Source of the DNA: Saprospiraceae bacterium
Lineage (GTDB): Bacteria; Bacteroidota; Bacteroidia; Chitinophagales; Saprospiraceae
DNA length: 64,000 bases
NCBI GenBank assembly: GCA_016714985.1
Contig: JADKBS010000041.1
Location: forward strand, 1-64,000
Direction: 5' to 3'
The position numbers and the translations under genes were made by a program. Position 1 is the first letter of the stretch. The number at the start of each line of letters is the position of its first letter. The notes beneath the pieces were generated by a model, which saw only the letters and a program-made list of their open reading frames with translations, ran no database searches and was not told where the DNA came from. Shown one piece after another: positions 17,590 through 27,345 of the stretch.

Positions 17590-18919
17590 CATCCTACTGA
17601 TTGCAGTGCTGGGACTGGCGCTATTGCAATCGTTCGCACCGCCGACCTTCGGCACCCTTGGCAAGGAAAAAACCGAGCGCACAAGGGTCATTAAAAAGGA
17701 CTTCGACGCCAAGGAGGAGATAAAGGCCAGCCATGAGCATGGGCCGATGTTCGTAAAGAAATCAACGGATGGCCGCACGCATGTGGAGGCCGAGATATTG
17801 GTCACCGGTACGGACGAGGCCAGCATCGAGGAAATGCTGGGTCGCTTGGATTTGGAGACAAGGGAGGCTGCCGACCTGCTCGAACTCCGCACGAACATGG
17901 GCATCCAGAACTGGACCAAGTTGAACGACAAGGCCACCATCAAGTTTTGCGATGGCGACAAAATAAAGGGCATCAGCGACTTCAAAGTGACCATGACCCT
18001 TTTCGTGGCCGACCCCAAGCGGTTGAAACTGTCGAACAAGTACGACAAAATAGAACTGACGGACGCTTACAAGGGCGACCTTGCGGTGAACCTCTACAGC
18101 GGTGACTTCATCGCTGGCGACCTTGGCGAGCGGTTCCACCTCGACCTGAAATACGGCAAGGCAAAGCTCGGCGCAGTAGGCAAGGCTAACTGGGTCATTT
18201 GCGACTCTGAAATAAATGCCGGCCCCATCCAATCGGCCATCGTTTCGAGCAAGTACTCGGAGTACCGCATCGGCCCCGTGAGCGGCGACCTGACATTGGA
18301 GACCTACGACGAGGAATGGCGGATAGGAAATATTGGTGGGAAATTGGCCCTAAACGACAAGTACTCGGAGTTCAAGTTCGGCAATATCGGCAGTGCCAAA
18401 ATCCAGGTTTTCGATGGGCAACTGGAAATGCAAAACGTGGGCGAACTGAGCATTGACGATTCCAAATATACGGAATACAAGCTCGCCTCGGTGGACAAGC
18501 TAACACTCGGCAACGTGTTTGACGACAGCTATGAAATCGGTGCGCTGGAAACAGCAGAAATACAGGATTCCAAATACACCGAGTACAAAATTGACAACCT
18601 GGCCAAGGCGTTCAGCATCGGGCAATCCTTTGACGATGCCATTAAGATGGACAAGGTGGCTGTGGGATTCAACCTCATCCAATTCGATGGAAAATACACG
18701 GAACTGGTGATGGACATCGCCGATGGTGCCGTGTTCGAGTTCTCCGTGAACCAGCAGTACGGCAGTGTTGACTACCCTGAAACAAGGGCAAAAACCCAGA
18801 AGCACGTGGAGAAGAACAGCCGCTTGGAAGTAGTGGCCAATGTGGGCGGCGAGCAGACTGGCGGACAGGTCAATACGGTGAAAGTGACGGGGTTCGATAA
18901 TACGGTGAAGTGGCAGTAG
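17564..18919 (+). CDS. Exported repeat protein of an ECF sigma operon
   Basis: 451 residues with an N-terminal membrane or signal segment (FNILLIAVLGLALLQSFAPP). From about residue 155 onward a short unit recurs about every 20-50 residues: SNKYDKIELTDAYKGD, SSKYSEYRIGPVSGD, NDKYSEFKFGNIGS, DSKYTEYKLASVDK, DSKYTEYKIDNLAK, DGKYTELVMDIADG. These imply a regular beta-solenoid, similar to DUF4097-like adhesins. The start overlaps the anti-sigma gene by 26 bases, so translation is probably coupled. Likely periplasmic or surface; it may be the sensed or regulated component of the sigma system. Function not known. Confidence 0.75.
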   Translation: MKLWKKGFNILLIAVLGLALLQSFAPPTFGTLGKEKTERTRVIKKDFDAKEEIKASHEHGPMFVKKSTDGRTHVEAEILVTGTDEASIEEMLGRLDLETREAADLLELRTNMGIQNWTKLNDKATIKFCDGDKIKGISDFKVTMTLFVADPKRLKLSNKYDKIELTDAYKGDLAVNLYSGDFIAGDLGERFHLDLKYGKAKLGAVGKANWVICDSEINAGPIQSAIVSSKYSEYRIGPVSGDLTLETYDEEWRIGNIGGKLALNDKYSEFKFGNIGSAKIQVFDGQLEMQNVGELSIDDSKYTEYKLASVDKLTLGNVFDDSYEIGALETAEIQDSKYTEYKIDNLAKAFSIGQSFDDAIKMDKVAVGFNLIQFDGKYTELVMDIADGAVFEFSVNQQYGSVDYPETRAKTQKHVEKNSRLEVVANVGGEQTGGQVNTVKVTGFDNTVKWQ

Positions 18920-18923
18920 CAAC

Positions 18924-21275
18924 TCACTGCACCACCATCACGTCCCCTTTCAAAAGCACGATGGCCTCGTCGAGGAACTCCACCTCCGCAGTCCAGGCAA
19001 AGACGGCGTTCTGCATCAGCTTGCCCTTGAACAGGCCGTCCCAACCGATACCGGGGTTATTGGTCGGGAAGTCGTTCAGTTCAAACACATGCTCGCCCCA
19101 TCGGCTATAGACGTTGAAGGACTTCACGCTCATAGCCTCACCGCCCGAATATACGGTGAGTAGGTCGTTGATGCCGTCGCCGTTTGGACTGAAGGCATTG
19201 GGCACATAGACCCGGCGGCGGGGAATCACCTCCACGAAAATGCTGTCGCTGGTGGTGCAGTTGTCCTCGGAAGTGACGGTGAGCGAATAGCCCATTGAAT
19301 GGAAAATATAGGCCCAAGGGTTCGGGCAGTCAGTACAGGAGAGGCCATCCACAGGCGTCCAGGCATATTGCTGCGCACCATAAACATAGTCTGGCGTAAG
19401 GCGGAGGCTGTCGCCAAGCAACAGCGAGGTGTCGGCACCGAGGTCGAGCACGGGGATGATGGCCGCTTCGAGTTGCACGGTCGAGTCGAGGAGGCAACCG
19501 TAGGCGTCCTGCACGGCGAGGGTATGGCTGCCTTCGCCGAGGTTCGTGAAGCTGGTGCTGTCCGCAAATGGGCTGTTGTCCAACGAATATTGATAAGGAG
19601 GAATGCCGCCCGCCACGCTCTGTGCCACGATGCTGCCCGTGAGTGGCCCCGCACATACAGGGTCGTTGAAAAGGGCCAGCAACTGCAAGGGGTTCGGCGA
19701 ATCAAGGGTGTAGCTTGCGGTCAATGTGCAAAGGGCCTGGTCGGTGACGGTGACAGTATAAATGCCGATTGGGAGGTTGTCTGACAAGGCCGTGTTCGCC
19801 CCCGACGACCATGCATAGGTATAAGGCGGAAGCCCGCCCGCTGCGGTAGCCAACAAGCTGCCATCGGAGCCATCGTAACAGGAGACGTTGTAGATGCCGT
19901 ATTGCGATGCATCGGCAGCAACATTGAGCGGGGTAGGTTGGCCCACGTCGGTTAGCACGACCACATCGTTGCCGAAGGCATCTTGAATATTGATGACATA
20001 AGTACCCACTGGCAGTCCAGTGATTGTTTCGACGGTGTTGATGGCAGCCAAATTGCCGTTGCCGTTGGGGCCGGGCTGGCCGAGGCGGTACCAGTCGTAG
20101 GTAAAAGGTGGCGTCCCGTCCTCCACGGTGAAGGTCACGATGCCATCGAAGCCACCGTAGCATTGCACCTGGCTCGCCCCGATGTCGGCCTGTATGTCAC
20201 ATACGATGGTAAACAGGTCGAGGTTCACGGTGCTGTCGCAATCGAGCCAAGTGCTTAGCTGCTCCTGATAGATGCCCGTCTGGGTGTAGGGATTGCCGCC
20301 CACCCATAGCGTGTCGCCCTCGCAGATGTTCAGGTCGAGGTTGGTCACTCGGTTGGGAGCGGCCGTCAGGGTCACCTGTACCACGCTGTCGCAATCGGCG
20401 GGGGTGTCGTAGTGGTACTCGTAATAGCCGGCGAGGTACAACACCGTATCGGCCACCACGAAGGAATCGCCCCCGCAAAGGTTTTCGACATAGACCGTTG
20501 GCTCCAGTGTTTCGATGGTCACGAACTGGCAGGTGGGCAGTGCCTCGTCGCAGACGTTTCGGGCCTTCACGCAAAGCTCGTAGGTGCCCTCGGCAGGCCA
20601 GGTATAGGTCAGCGCAGTATCAATCCCGACCGTGCTGCCATTCACTGTCCATTGGTAAATCGTGGCTCCGGTGATAGATGGGGTCGTATAGGTCAACTGC
20701 GAGCCGGGGCAGGCATGGGTCACGCCCGTGATGGGGCCGGTGGCTGTCAGTTCTGGCACCTCGGTGCTGCCATTAATGACCCGGATGGTATAACTACAGA
20801 CATCGCCGCCGTTGCCATCCATGGCGAAGAAGTAATACTGACCAATGGTCAAGGGCACGGTGTTCGTGAAGTTCTGGGTTGTGTTGGGCAAGATTTCGCC
20901 ATCACAGTTGGAGACCATCTCGAAATTTTCACAGTCAAGACTTTTATAGATAGCCACTTCAAGGCCGTTGTTCTGGCCGCCCCCGCCCCCGCCGTTCTGG
21001 CAATTGAACACGTCCACCGCAAGGGTAAGGTTGGTACTGGCCGCCCGGAAGGCAATCCATTGGGCATTGTGAACGGTGGTGGTGCAGAAGTCGTCGGGCA
21101 GTTCGCCATCTATGCTTGAACTATTGACACCCGTGAAACCGTCAATATCACAGACCACGCAGGCATCTTCGCAGAAGCTGGTCATGGAAGCAGGGATGCC
21201 ACAGGGCAGCGGCTGTGCGTTCAGTTGGCTGTACAGGGCCAGCATAAGCCAAGGAAATAAGCGGAATTTTTTCAT
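18924..21275 (-). CDS. Gliding-motility-associated C-terminal domain protein with SprB-like repeats
   Basis: 783 residues. ATG at 21275 gives the signal peptide MKKFRLFPWLMLALYSQLNA; the frame upstream of it is not needed. N-terminal: a Cys-rich domain (CGIPASMTSFCEDACVVCDI). Middle: a PKD-like domain (YQWTVNGSTVGIDTALTYTWPAEGTYELCVKA) and SprB-like repeats (QCYGGFDGIVTFTVEDGTPPF, NVSCYDGSDGSLLATAAGGLPPY, GNDVVVLTDVGQPTPL). C-terminal: the CHU_C/gliding-motility module VYVPNAFSPNGDGINDLLTV ... NVYSRWGEHVFE ... WDGLFKGKLMQNAVFAWTAE, a T9SS type B signal. Expected to be a surface adhesin. It meets the sigma-operon gene tail to tail with only 4 bases between stops. Confidence 0.88.
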   Translation of the reverse strand: MKKFRLFPWLMLALYSQLNAQPLPCGIPASMTSFCEDACVVCDIDGFTGVNSSSIDGELPDDFCTTTVHNAQWIAFRAASTNLTLAVDVFNCQNGGGGGGQNNGLEVAIYKSLDCENFEMVSNCDGEILPNTTQNFTNTVPLTIGQYYFFAMDGNGGDVCSYTIRVINGSTEVPELTATGPITGVTHACPGSQLTYTTPSITGATIYQWTVNGSTVGIDTALTYTWPAEGTYELCVKARNVCDEALPTCQFVTIETLEPTVYVENLCGGDSFVVADTVLYLAGYYEYHYDTPADCDSVVQVTLTAAPNRVTNLDLNICEGDTLWVGGNPYTQTGIYQEQLSTWLDCDSTVNLDLFTIVCDIQADIGASQVQCYGGFDGIVTFTVEDGTPPFTYDWYRLGQPGPNGNGNLAAINTVETITGLPVGTYVINIQDAFGNDVVVLTDVGQPTPLNVAADASQYGIYNVSCYDGSDGSLLATAAGGLPPYTYAWSSGANTALSDNLPIGIYTVTVTDQALCTLTASYTLDSPNPLQLLALFNDPVCAGPLTGSIVAQSVAGGIPPYQYSLDNSPFADSTSFTNLGEGSHTLAVQDAYGCLLDSTVQLEAAIIPVLDLGADTSLLLGDSLRLTPDYVYGAQQYAWTPVDGLSCTDCPNPWAYIFHSMGYSLTVTSEDNCTTSDSIFVEVIPRRRVYVPNAFSPNGDGINDLLTVYSGGEAMSVKSFNVYSRWGEHVFELNDFPTNNPGIGWDGLFKGKLMQNAVFAWTAEVEFLDEAIVLLKGDVMVVQ

Positions 21276-21285
21276 AAACAGGTTT

Positions 21286-21317
21286 CGCCCCGCAAGGTAA
21301 GGGAAACTTGCGGGGCG
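21286..21317 (-). terminator. Hairpin between CHAT gene and gliding adhesin gene
   Basis: CGCCCCGCAAG (21286-21296) / CTTGCGGGGCG (21307-21317), 11-bp perfect stem. It lies 70 bases past the stop of the CHAT gene and 11 bases before the adhesin start, so it may end the first transcript or sit in the leader of the second. No T-run. Confidence 0.55.
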
Positions 21318-21386
21318 AGCCTGTTGAGGTGAGGATTTTGTCGGAATGGTTGCATGTGCCAAACAACCAAACTTAGCGAAGTAGCG

Positions 21387-24300
21387 CTAAGTCATTGTCA
21401 ACTTGGGCTTTTCCAAGAAATCTATCAGTTTGTTGATGGACTGCAGGTAAATGTCGCAATGCTGCAAGCAAATGTCGGTGACGTACAATTGCACAAACTT
21501 CAGCCGCTCCCACTGCTCTGCCCTTGCCTTGGGGGAACCATTGATCTTAAAGGCGCTTTTCAAGTCTGCTGTGATGGATTTTATGGCCTCTTCGTGCTCA
21601 CTTTTTTTGGTCCAGAACAGCAGGCGGCACTCTGTTATCTTGGCGCGCAGCAGGTAGTCCTGGTAGCTCAATTTCCCCTTTTTCTCATTTATGATATTTT
21701 CTTGCTCCGTCAGGAAGTCCTTGAAGCTCATGCCAAGCACTGCTTTTATATGCTTTAATTTATCCCTGAAGAATTTTTCGTCCGTACAAACTGCGCAAGT
21801 GGCCAACACCCAATGGTAAATGGCGTAGAATTTTTCTGAACGGGGCATGCCATTGGCAAGCACAAAGGCATCGTTGTAGGCAATTTGCATTTTGCCCAGC
21901 ACCTCAGCAAAGTTGCCAGACTCATTCATCCAAATCACTTTCCGGCGATAAGTGTCGCCCAATAGGCAGCGTCGGGCATAGTTGTCGCTAAACCTTTTGT
22001 GGGCGTCCAGCCTTTCGATGAGCTTTTCAAAGGGGTCAGTATTGGGCATTGGTTTTGGGCTGTTCCTTTTTGTAGCCCCGTTGACTTGACCGTTGCCATT
22101 TCCTAGCTCGAACATCGCTTGTTTGCCCAAAAGGGCAAAATAGTGGTCAACCAACCTTAGCGAGTAATTGGCGTTTTCCATCTTCATCAGCTTCTCGATG
22201 ATGCTGATGGCCTTGCCAATATCCTCCAGTTGGCCTATTTCTGTGTAGCAATAGACCAACTGTTCCAAGATTGCATCATTGGCATCCAGCCCTGATTTCA
22301 GTACATTATCGTATATCCCGTTCAAAGATTCCCTCAGCCTTTCGATGCTGTAATAGTTGTCGCTCTTTGCCTTCACCATCCATTTTTCTAACGCAATAAT
22401 GACTTCCTTGCTCAGCAGATAAGGTGAACTCGACGAGGAATCCCCTTTGCTGGAACCGTTCGTTGTAAGTTGGAAAAACGGGTCGCCATAGCATTGGTAA
22501 GCTCCCCATGTATTCGTGTTCCCAAAAGTTTCATAGCAATCCCTCCGGGCATTCAACACGGCTTCGCCGAACCCCATACCCTTCAAAATCCCATTGTAAA
22601 ACACTTCTGCAAACCATAGAGCGGCATTGTCGTCAACAGGCCAGCCAGCCACTACCACGGCCTTGGCCCCGTTCTCGATAAACTGAGTGCCAATGTTTGC
22701 TGCCAACTGGTATTTCTCCCTGAAGTACCTTTCCTGTGCTTCGTCCACCTTGCCAAGGTAGCAGCAGTTGACGAAGACGAGGTCAGGGACTGGGGTAATC
22801 TGGTTGATTTCGGCTGTGGTGATGACAACATTCCTTTCTCCGTCGGAAATAAGGATACCGGTTTCCTTTTGTTCGCCATACTCAACGACGCCATGGCTGG
22901 CAATGTGTAGCACCCTGTACCCATCAAACAAGTTCATGAAGACCTCCGTGGAGGTGGAGTTCATCAATTTGGTAGCGTCGTACCCGAACTGCCTGAGCAA
23001 GCTGTCAACCATTTCGGCCTCCCTTGCAGCGCCGGGCAATTGTGGGACTCCTCCGGCCTTATCCAACATGGGATCGCCTATTACCAATGCCTTGAAGTCA
23101 TTCGAATAGGCGTTTGAGGGGTTGGCGTAATGTGTCGAAAGCTGCCTTATCATACCTGACTTGACGGCCATCGGTTCGGAGGGCTTATTGTCGTAGTGCA
23201 TTAGCTCTAACGGGTACTGAGCAGTGGTTTTATCCAAAATCCAAAGTATGTTTTGTTGGCTTCGGAAGGTCTGCTGGAAGTCTTTAGGCACAAAAAGGCC
23301 AAACATTGCTGATGCCAGCCTTATGTTCCAGACAGGCTGCTCTATGGCCTTGTTCAGCAGTGGGCCTATTTTGGAGGGGTTTATCAGTGAGTTCCTGGCC
23401 TGCACATTGGCCGCGTTGCTATTAGCTGTGATGTAGAACCCTTTCCTGCCTCCTTCTTCCCTTTCCACCGCTGTAATCCTGGCCCACCAATCTTGACCTT
23501 CGTTCAGGTCGAGCAGGTTCCGGCTCCCATCAACAAAACGGACAGGGCCAACCACCCGGAATGGGAAAAGCTGCTGTTTCACAAAATGATGGAGCTTTAA
23601 ATAAGATTGCTCTGCTTTGTCACGGTATAGCTCCACGATTTCAAGGGACGTTATCTGTGGATAGTCATGCCCCATGGTAGCCAATATCTCCCGATTGGCC
23701 GAAGAAACGCCTGATATGATGGCCTCCAGCGAGCTGTTCATCGAGAGGTTGGCGTACCCTGTTCCAATCATCAGGGTTGACAGGCCAAGCTGGTTCAATT
23801 CAGGCTTGACGGAGCTGCAGTGTACCGTGAGGATGTATTTTAGACAGGCCATCTTGACAGTCTTTGCCAACTCGTACTGAGTAAGGGTTTCCTTGGTGCC
23901 AAGCCCCACTACGATGGCTCCCCCGTTGTCGTTCAGGAGTACCATGCTGCTGCTAAGAGCGCCTGGGTAAAGGCCGAGTCGCTGCCTTGCCGACAGTGCA
24001 TTGCCCATGTGAATGTCCAGCACCATTTCGGCGTTCATGATGGCGTCGCCCTCGAAATGCCCGACCATGAGCGGATATGTTGCATACTTCAAGTGGCCAG
24101 AGGTAATGGTGACGGTAATGTTGGTGTCGGGTAGCTCGGCTTGTTGATCTGGGTAGTTGGCGGCGGTTTTAAGGCCAAGGACGGCTCGTAGCAAGCCTTC
24201 GCTTGTGTTAGGCAATGGCTCTGTTGCTGGCAGTACCACCTCCTCTTGTGCTCCCCTTAAGATGGGTTCATCGTTAGAGAGGAAATTGGTGCTCCCTTTT

Positions 24301-26957
24301 TGTAATAGCTCAAGGATGCCTTGGAAGTTCTTGGGGTCGTTGGCAAGTTCACCATGCGCTGTCTCCACGAAATAAAGGTTCTGCCGGTAGTTTTCCTTCA
24401 GCTTTTTCGGGATGCCCGAATCCCAGGTCACGCTGCCGTCCCCTTTTTTGGTCGCCGTAAAAACGAGCTTGTGGCCCTTTGGTACTTCATTGATGGTTTG
24501 GGAATTGAAAGGCACTTTGTGGCCATACCTGTTCACCAACATTGCATTGCTTACAGTGCTTCCACTTTGCCCCGCAACGTAAATGATGTTAGAAAAATCA
24601 AGGTCTTGCTCAGCAATCTTTGTCAGTTTCTCGGCAGCTTGGAGCTTGGCAGCGGCAGGTTTTGTCCAAGTGTTGGCCTCGGTTGCTTTTTCAAATGCCT
24701 TCCAAATTGAATTGTTTTTTTCATCCTTGAAAAAATCGTGTTCGGGGTTGCCGCCGAACGGCAGCAATTCCAATAGGCCGGGGTATTCTACGAACTGCTG
24801 GAGCAGTTCCGCCTTGGTATGCTTGATGTCGAGCAATGACAGGGCGTTGATGGTGCGGCCAAAGCCTGTAATGACCTGCGGTATGAGGTAGGACCCCTTC
24901 CAAGGCGTGCCCAGCAACACGCAACGGCTGCCACCGAAATGGTATTTCAGCTTGTTCCACACAGAATCATCCCTGAACATCATGCCCCGTGCCACCAAGC
25001 CGCCCATGCTATGCGCAATGAGGTGGATGGGCTGCTGGTAGGTCATCCTGATTGCTTCAAGTTTGGTGTTGAGCAACTCGCTGGCCTTCGCTATGCTCTT
25101 TCGCCAGTCGTAGGGGAACACCACCACGTCGAACCCCTTTTTTTTCAAATAAACATAGAGCGAGCCGTATGCGTCCTTAATGATGGACTTGGCGGTGATG
25201 TCTGGTGTGTTGATTTCGAGCTTAGCCAGTTCCCCAAGGAAGATGCTTGGGTAATCCACCCAAACCTCCGTACCCTTGAGGCTAAGGTTCGAGCCCATGA
25301 TGCCGGGGAGCAGCACCACGATTGGCTTGTCGCCTTTTGGTTGATCGCTGTCCGACAAGCTGCCGTCGGGCAGGTCCACGAGGTCACCCCGGTTTCTTGT
25401 GGCCGCATTGTAATCAATTGGCTTGTAAGATGCAAAATTGACCTGCTCGGGGTTTGCGAGCAGCGCCTCAACGATGGCCCGCTGCACGTTTTCATCCTCA
25501 TAATAGGCAAGGTGGTGGATAGCATTATTTTGGACGTGCAGGTAGAAGCCCTTTCCTGGGCGGGGCAGTCCCTTGGTCATGGAGTCGGTGTCAACGATAA
25601 AGTCATTGTCTCCTTTGAACACGCCTTGGAATGACTCATAGGTGATGACCCGGAAATCATCCTCGTCCTGGCCCTCACTGATGATGGCATTGCCTTGTAC
25701 GACGAAGAGCTTATGACGGAGGTCCAGTCCTTTCCCCTCCTCCTTTCCATCAGCAGAGGTTGCCACTTGATACAGTGCGCTGTTGATTAGCCTGACAGTA
25801 TGGGAGTCAGGTTTCATGGCGTGCAAACCCGGCATAACGCTTGTATCATGGCGATGGTTGGCAACGGCGATAACAAGTCTCCGGACCATATCAGGTACAA
25901 TTTTAAGGTACCATTTCCGCTGCCTTGCCAAGTTATAGAAGGCGGTCAGGCCATCTTCCAGCCTGTTGCCCAAGAAATTAGTGCCAGCAGCCGGGCAGCA
26001 CACTCGCACAAATTTCGTGATATTGATGTTTTTGCCTTTAAGCATAGTGCCCACATCCCTCAAATGCCTTGCATCAGTGGCCTGATCCATTTTATCCAAA
26101 AGGGTGGCACCCTTTTCCACAAAGCCGGGCACTTGTAAGCAACAAAGCAGCAGTTCGGCCACCTGCCCACCCCTCGACTGGCTAATTAAGTGGAATTCCG
26201 GCACATCCGGCAAGTACTTCGTAAGCTCTTGCACCAACAATAATAGGTTCTCGAAGGGGCTTTCCGTCAGTGAACGGTGCTCGAAGGTAATGATACGTTC
26301 TCGATTACCGTAGTGCGAGCGAATTTTCCCCCAGTGCTCGCTTGGCACAACCTCGTCTTTGCCTAATTTTCGGAACAGAAGGTCGGAATAAGAGGACTTG
26401 GTGCTCGCTGCCGTACCATGTACCATTAAAAGTACAGGCAGTTTCCTTCCGCTGATTGCTGCCCATTGTACCGGAAGCATGTTCAGTACATCGAAGCCGT
26501 CGTCGGTTTCTCTAACGCCGAAAAGCCCCATCTTTCCGCCAGTTTTGTCATCCTCGAAGTCTCTTGCCAGTTTTTGGGTGCTTTCCCGACTTGTATCCCC
26601 TTTCACCAGAAACCGAATCACGATGATAGCCAGTTTCCCTTTGCCTCGCCCCCCACGCAGCGGCATGGTCGCCTCTGCGCTAATGGTCACTTCGGTTGAA
26701 TTCGCATCCTGCGAACGCATGGGCTGCCCCTTGTACAACTGGTGCAGGTCTCCCGCTTCCAAATACCAAATCGAACCGTTTTCAAGGACCAGTTCCACCA
26801 TTTCTTCGGGGTTTGTTTCTTCCTCCAAAATTTTGTCGCTTTCGCTGCGCTTAGAGCTTAGCTTGTAGGAAGCTCTCACGACTTCCGAGAGTTGCCCCTG
26901 TCCTTCTTGGTGGTCGCTTGAAGGATCCAACTTTTGACCAATAATCTTGAGCTTCAT
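21387..26957 (-). CDS. 1856-residue protein: DUF7379-like hydrolase, LCAT-like lipase, CHAT protease, helical C-terminus
   Basis: Start is the ATG at 26957 (MKLKIIGQ); the earlier codon is only TTG. Residues about 175-300 form an alpha/beta hydrolase with VLLMVHGTAASTKSSY and LISQSRGG (Ser about 259), like DUF7379. Residues about 555-880 are a lecithin:cholesterol-acyltransferase-like lipase: VVLLPGIMGSN, LIAHSMGGLV (Ser about 649), GDGSVTWDSG (Asp about 843), ETAHGELAN (His about 867). A segment near 955-1040 with IVVGLGTKETLT resembles the macro-like N-domain of M17 peptidases (weak). CHAT protease follows at about 1300-1470: LHIASHGVV (His about 1354), FVNCCYLG (Cys about 1398), VVVAGWPVDD. 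The last 380 residues are helical, TPR-like. No signal peptide, so cytoplasmic. Probably a self-contained or CHAT-activated toxic effector; the trigger is not visible. Confidence 0.85.
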   Translation of the reverse strand: MKLKIIGQKLDPSSDHQEGQGQLSEVVRASYKLSSKRSESDKILEEETNPEEMVELVLENGSIWYLEAGDLHQLYKGQPMRSQDANSTEVTISAEATMPLRGGRGKGKLAIIVIRFLVKGDTSRESTQKLARDFEDDKTGGKMGLFGVRETDDGFDVLNMLPVQWAAISGRKLPVLLMVHGTAASTKSSYSDLLFRKLGKDEVVPSEHWGKIRSHYGNRERIITFEHRSLTESPFENLLLLVQELTKYLPDVPEFHLISQSRGGQVAELLLCCLQVPGFVEKGATLLDKMDQATDARHLRDVGTMLKGKNINITKFVRVCCPAAGTNFLGNRLEDGLTAFYNLARQRKWYLKIVPDMVRRLVIAVANHRHDTSVMPGLHAMKPDSHTVRLINSALYQVATSADGKEEGKGLDLRHKLFVVQGNAIISEGQDEDDFRVITYESFQGVFKGDNDFIVDTDSMTKGLPRPGKGFYLHVQNNAIHHLAYYEDENVQRAIVEALLANPEQVNFASYKPIDYNAATRNRGDLVDLPDGSLSDSDQPKGDKPIVVLLPGIMGSNLSLKGTEVWVDYPSIFLGELAKLEINTPDITAKSIIKDAYGSLYVYLKKKGFDVVVFPYDWRKSIAKASELLNTKLEAIRMTYQQPIHLIAHSMGGLVARGMMFRDDSVWNKLKYHFGGSRCVLLGTPWKGSYLIPQVITGFGRTINALSLLDIKHTKAELLQQFVEYPGLLELLPFGGNPEHDFFKDEKNNSIWKAFEKATEANTWTKPAAAKLQAAEKLTKIAEQDLDFSNIIYVAGQSGSTVSNAMLVNRYGHKVPFNSQTINEVPKGHKLVFTATKKGDGSVTWDSGIPKKLKENYRQNLYFVETAHGELANDPKNFQGILELLQKGSTNFLSNDEPILRGAQEEVVLPATEPLPNTSEGLLRAVLGLKTAANYPDQQAELPDTNITVTITSGHLKYATYPLMVGHFEGDAIMNAEMVLDIHMGNALSARQRLGLYPGALSSSMVLLNDNGGAIVVGLGTKETLTQYELAKTVKMACLKYILTVHCSSVKPELNQLGLSTLMIGTGYANLSMNSSLEAIISGVSSANREILATMGHDYPQITSLEIVELYRDKAEQSYLKLHHFVKQQLFPFRVVGPVRFVDGSRNLLDLNEGQDWWARITAVEREEGGRKGFYITANSNAANVQARNSLINPSKIGPLLNKAIEQPVWNIRLASAMFGLFVPKDFQQTFRSQQNILWILDKTTAQYPLELMHYDNKPSEPMAVKSGMIRQLSTHYANPSNAYSNDFKALVIGDPMLDKAGGVPQLPGAAREAEMVDSLLRQFGYDATKLMNSTSTEVFMNLFDGYRVLHIASHGVVEYGEQKETGILISDGERNVVITTAEINQITPVPDLVFVNCCYLGKVDEAQERYFREKYQLAANIGTQFIENGAKAVVVAGWPVDDNAALWFAEVFYNGILKGMGFGEAVLNARRDCYETFGNTNTWGAYQCYGDPFFQLTTNGSSKGDSSSSSPYLLSKEVIIALEKWMVKAKSDNYYSIERLRESLNGIYDNVLKSGLDANDAILEQLVYCYTEIGQLEDIGKAISIIEKLMKMENANYSLRLVDHYFALLGKQAMFELGNGNGQVNGATKRNSPKPMPNTDPFEKLIERLDAHKRFSDNYARRCLLGDTYRRKVIWMNESGNFAEVLGKMQIAYNDAFVLANGMPRSEKFYAIYHWVLATCAVCTDEKFFRDKLKHIKAVLGMSFKDFLTEQENIINEKKGKLSYQDYLLRAKITECRLLFWTKKSEHEEAIKSITADLKSAFKINGSPKARAEQWERLKFVQLYVTDICLQHCDIYLQSINKLIDFLEKPKLTMT

Positions 26958-27292
26958 ATAGGTATGCAAGTTTTAAGTGACGGTGGGAAAATCAAAATTT
27001 ACCACACCAATGAGTATCCATATTAGCACTAAGTGAATGATGAATGATAAGTGATGAACAACTTGCCCCGATTTGTCGGAATTGAATCTGCAAGGCATTG
27101 ATTTACAAGTATTTGCAAAACCAATCGGTCTAACTTATTATTCAATTTCACTAAGGTAAGGTCGGCGGGGTTTTTCCATAATTTAAAACATGATTTTACC
27201 ACGAAAACTACCTAAAATAGGAATGCTTAGCGATACTAGTTTCGTGATTAGTGATTTGTGCCTCCTAACTCAAACCAATCAGTATTTTTGCG

Positions 27293-27300
27293 AACCCACA
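27293..27300 (+). promoter_or_regulatory. -7 promoter box upstream of dimethylargininase
   Basis: TATTTTTG matches TANNTTTG exactly; the start codon at 27346 is 45 bases on. No TTTG at ideal -33 spacing. The rest of 26958-27345 holds no gene that I can see. Confidence 0.5.
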
Positions 27301-27345
27301 TCCAGCAACCAACATCCAATAACCCAGTATCCAGCATTTAGCATC

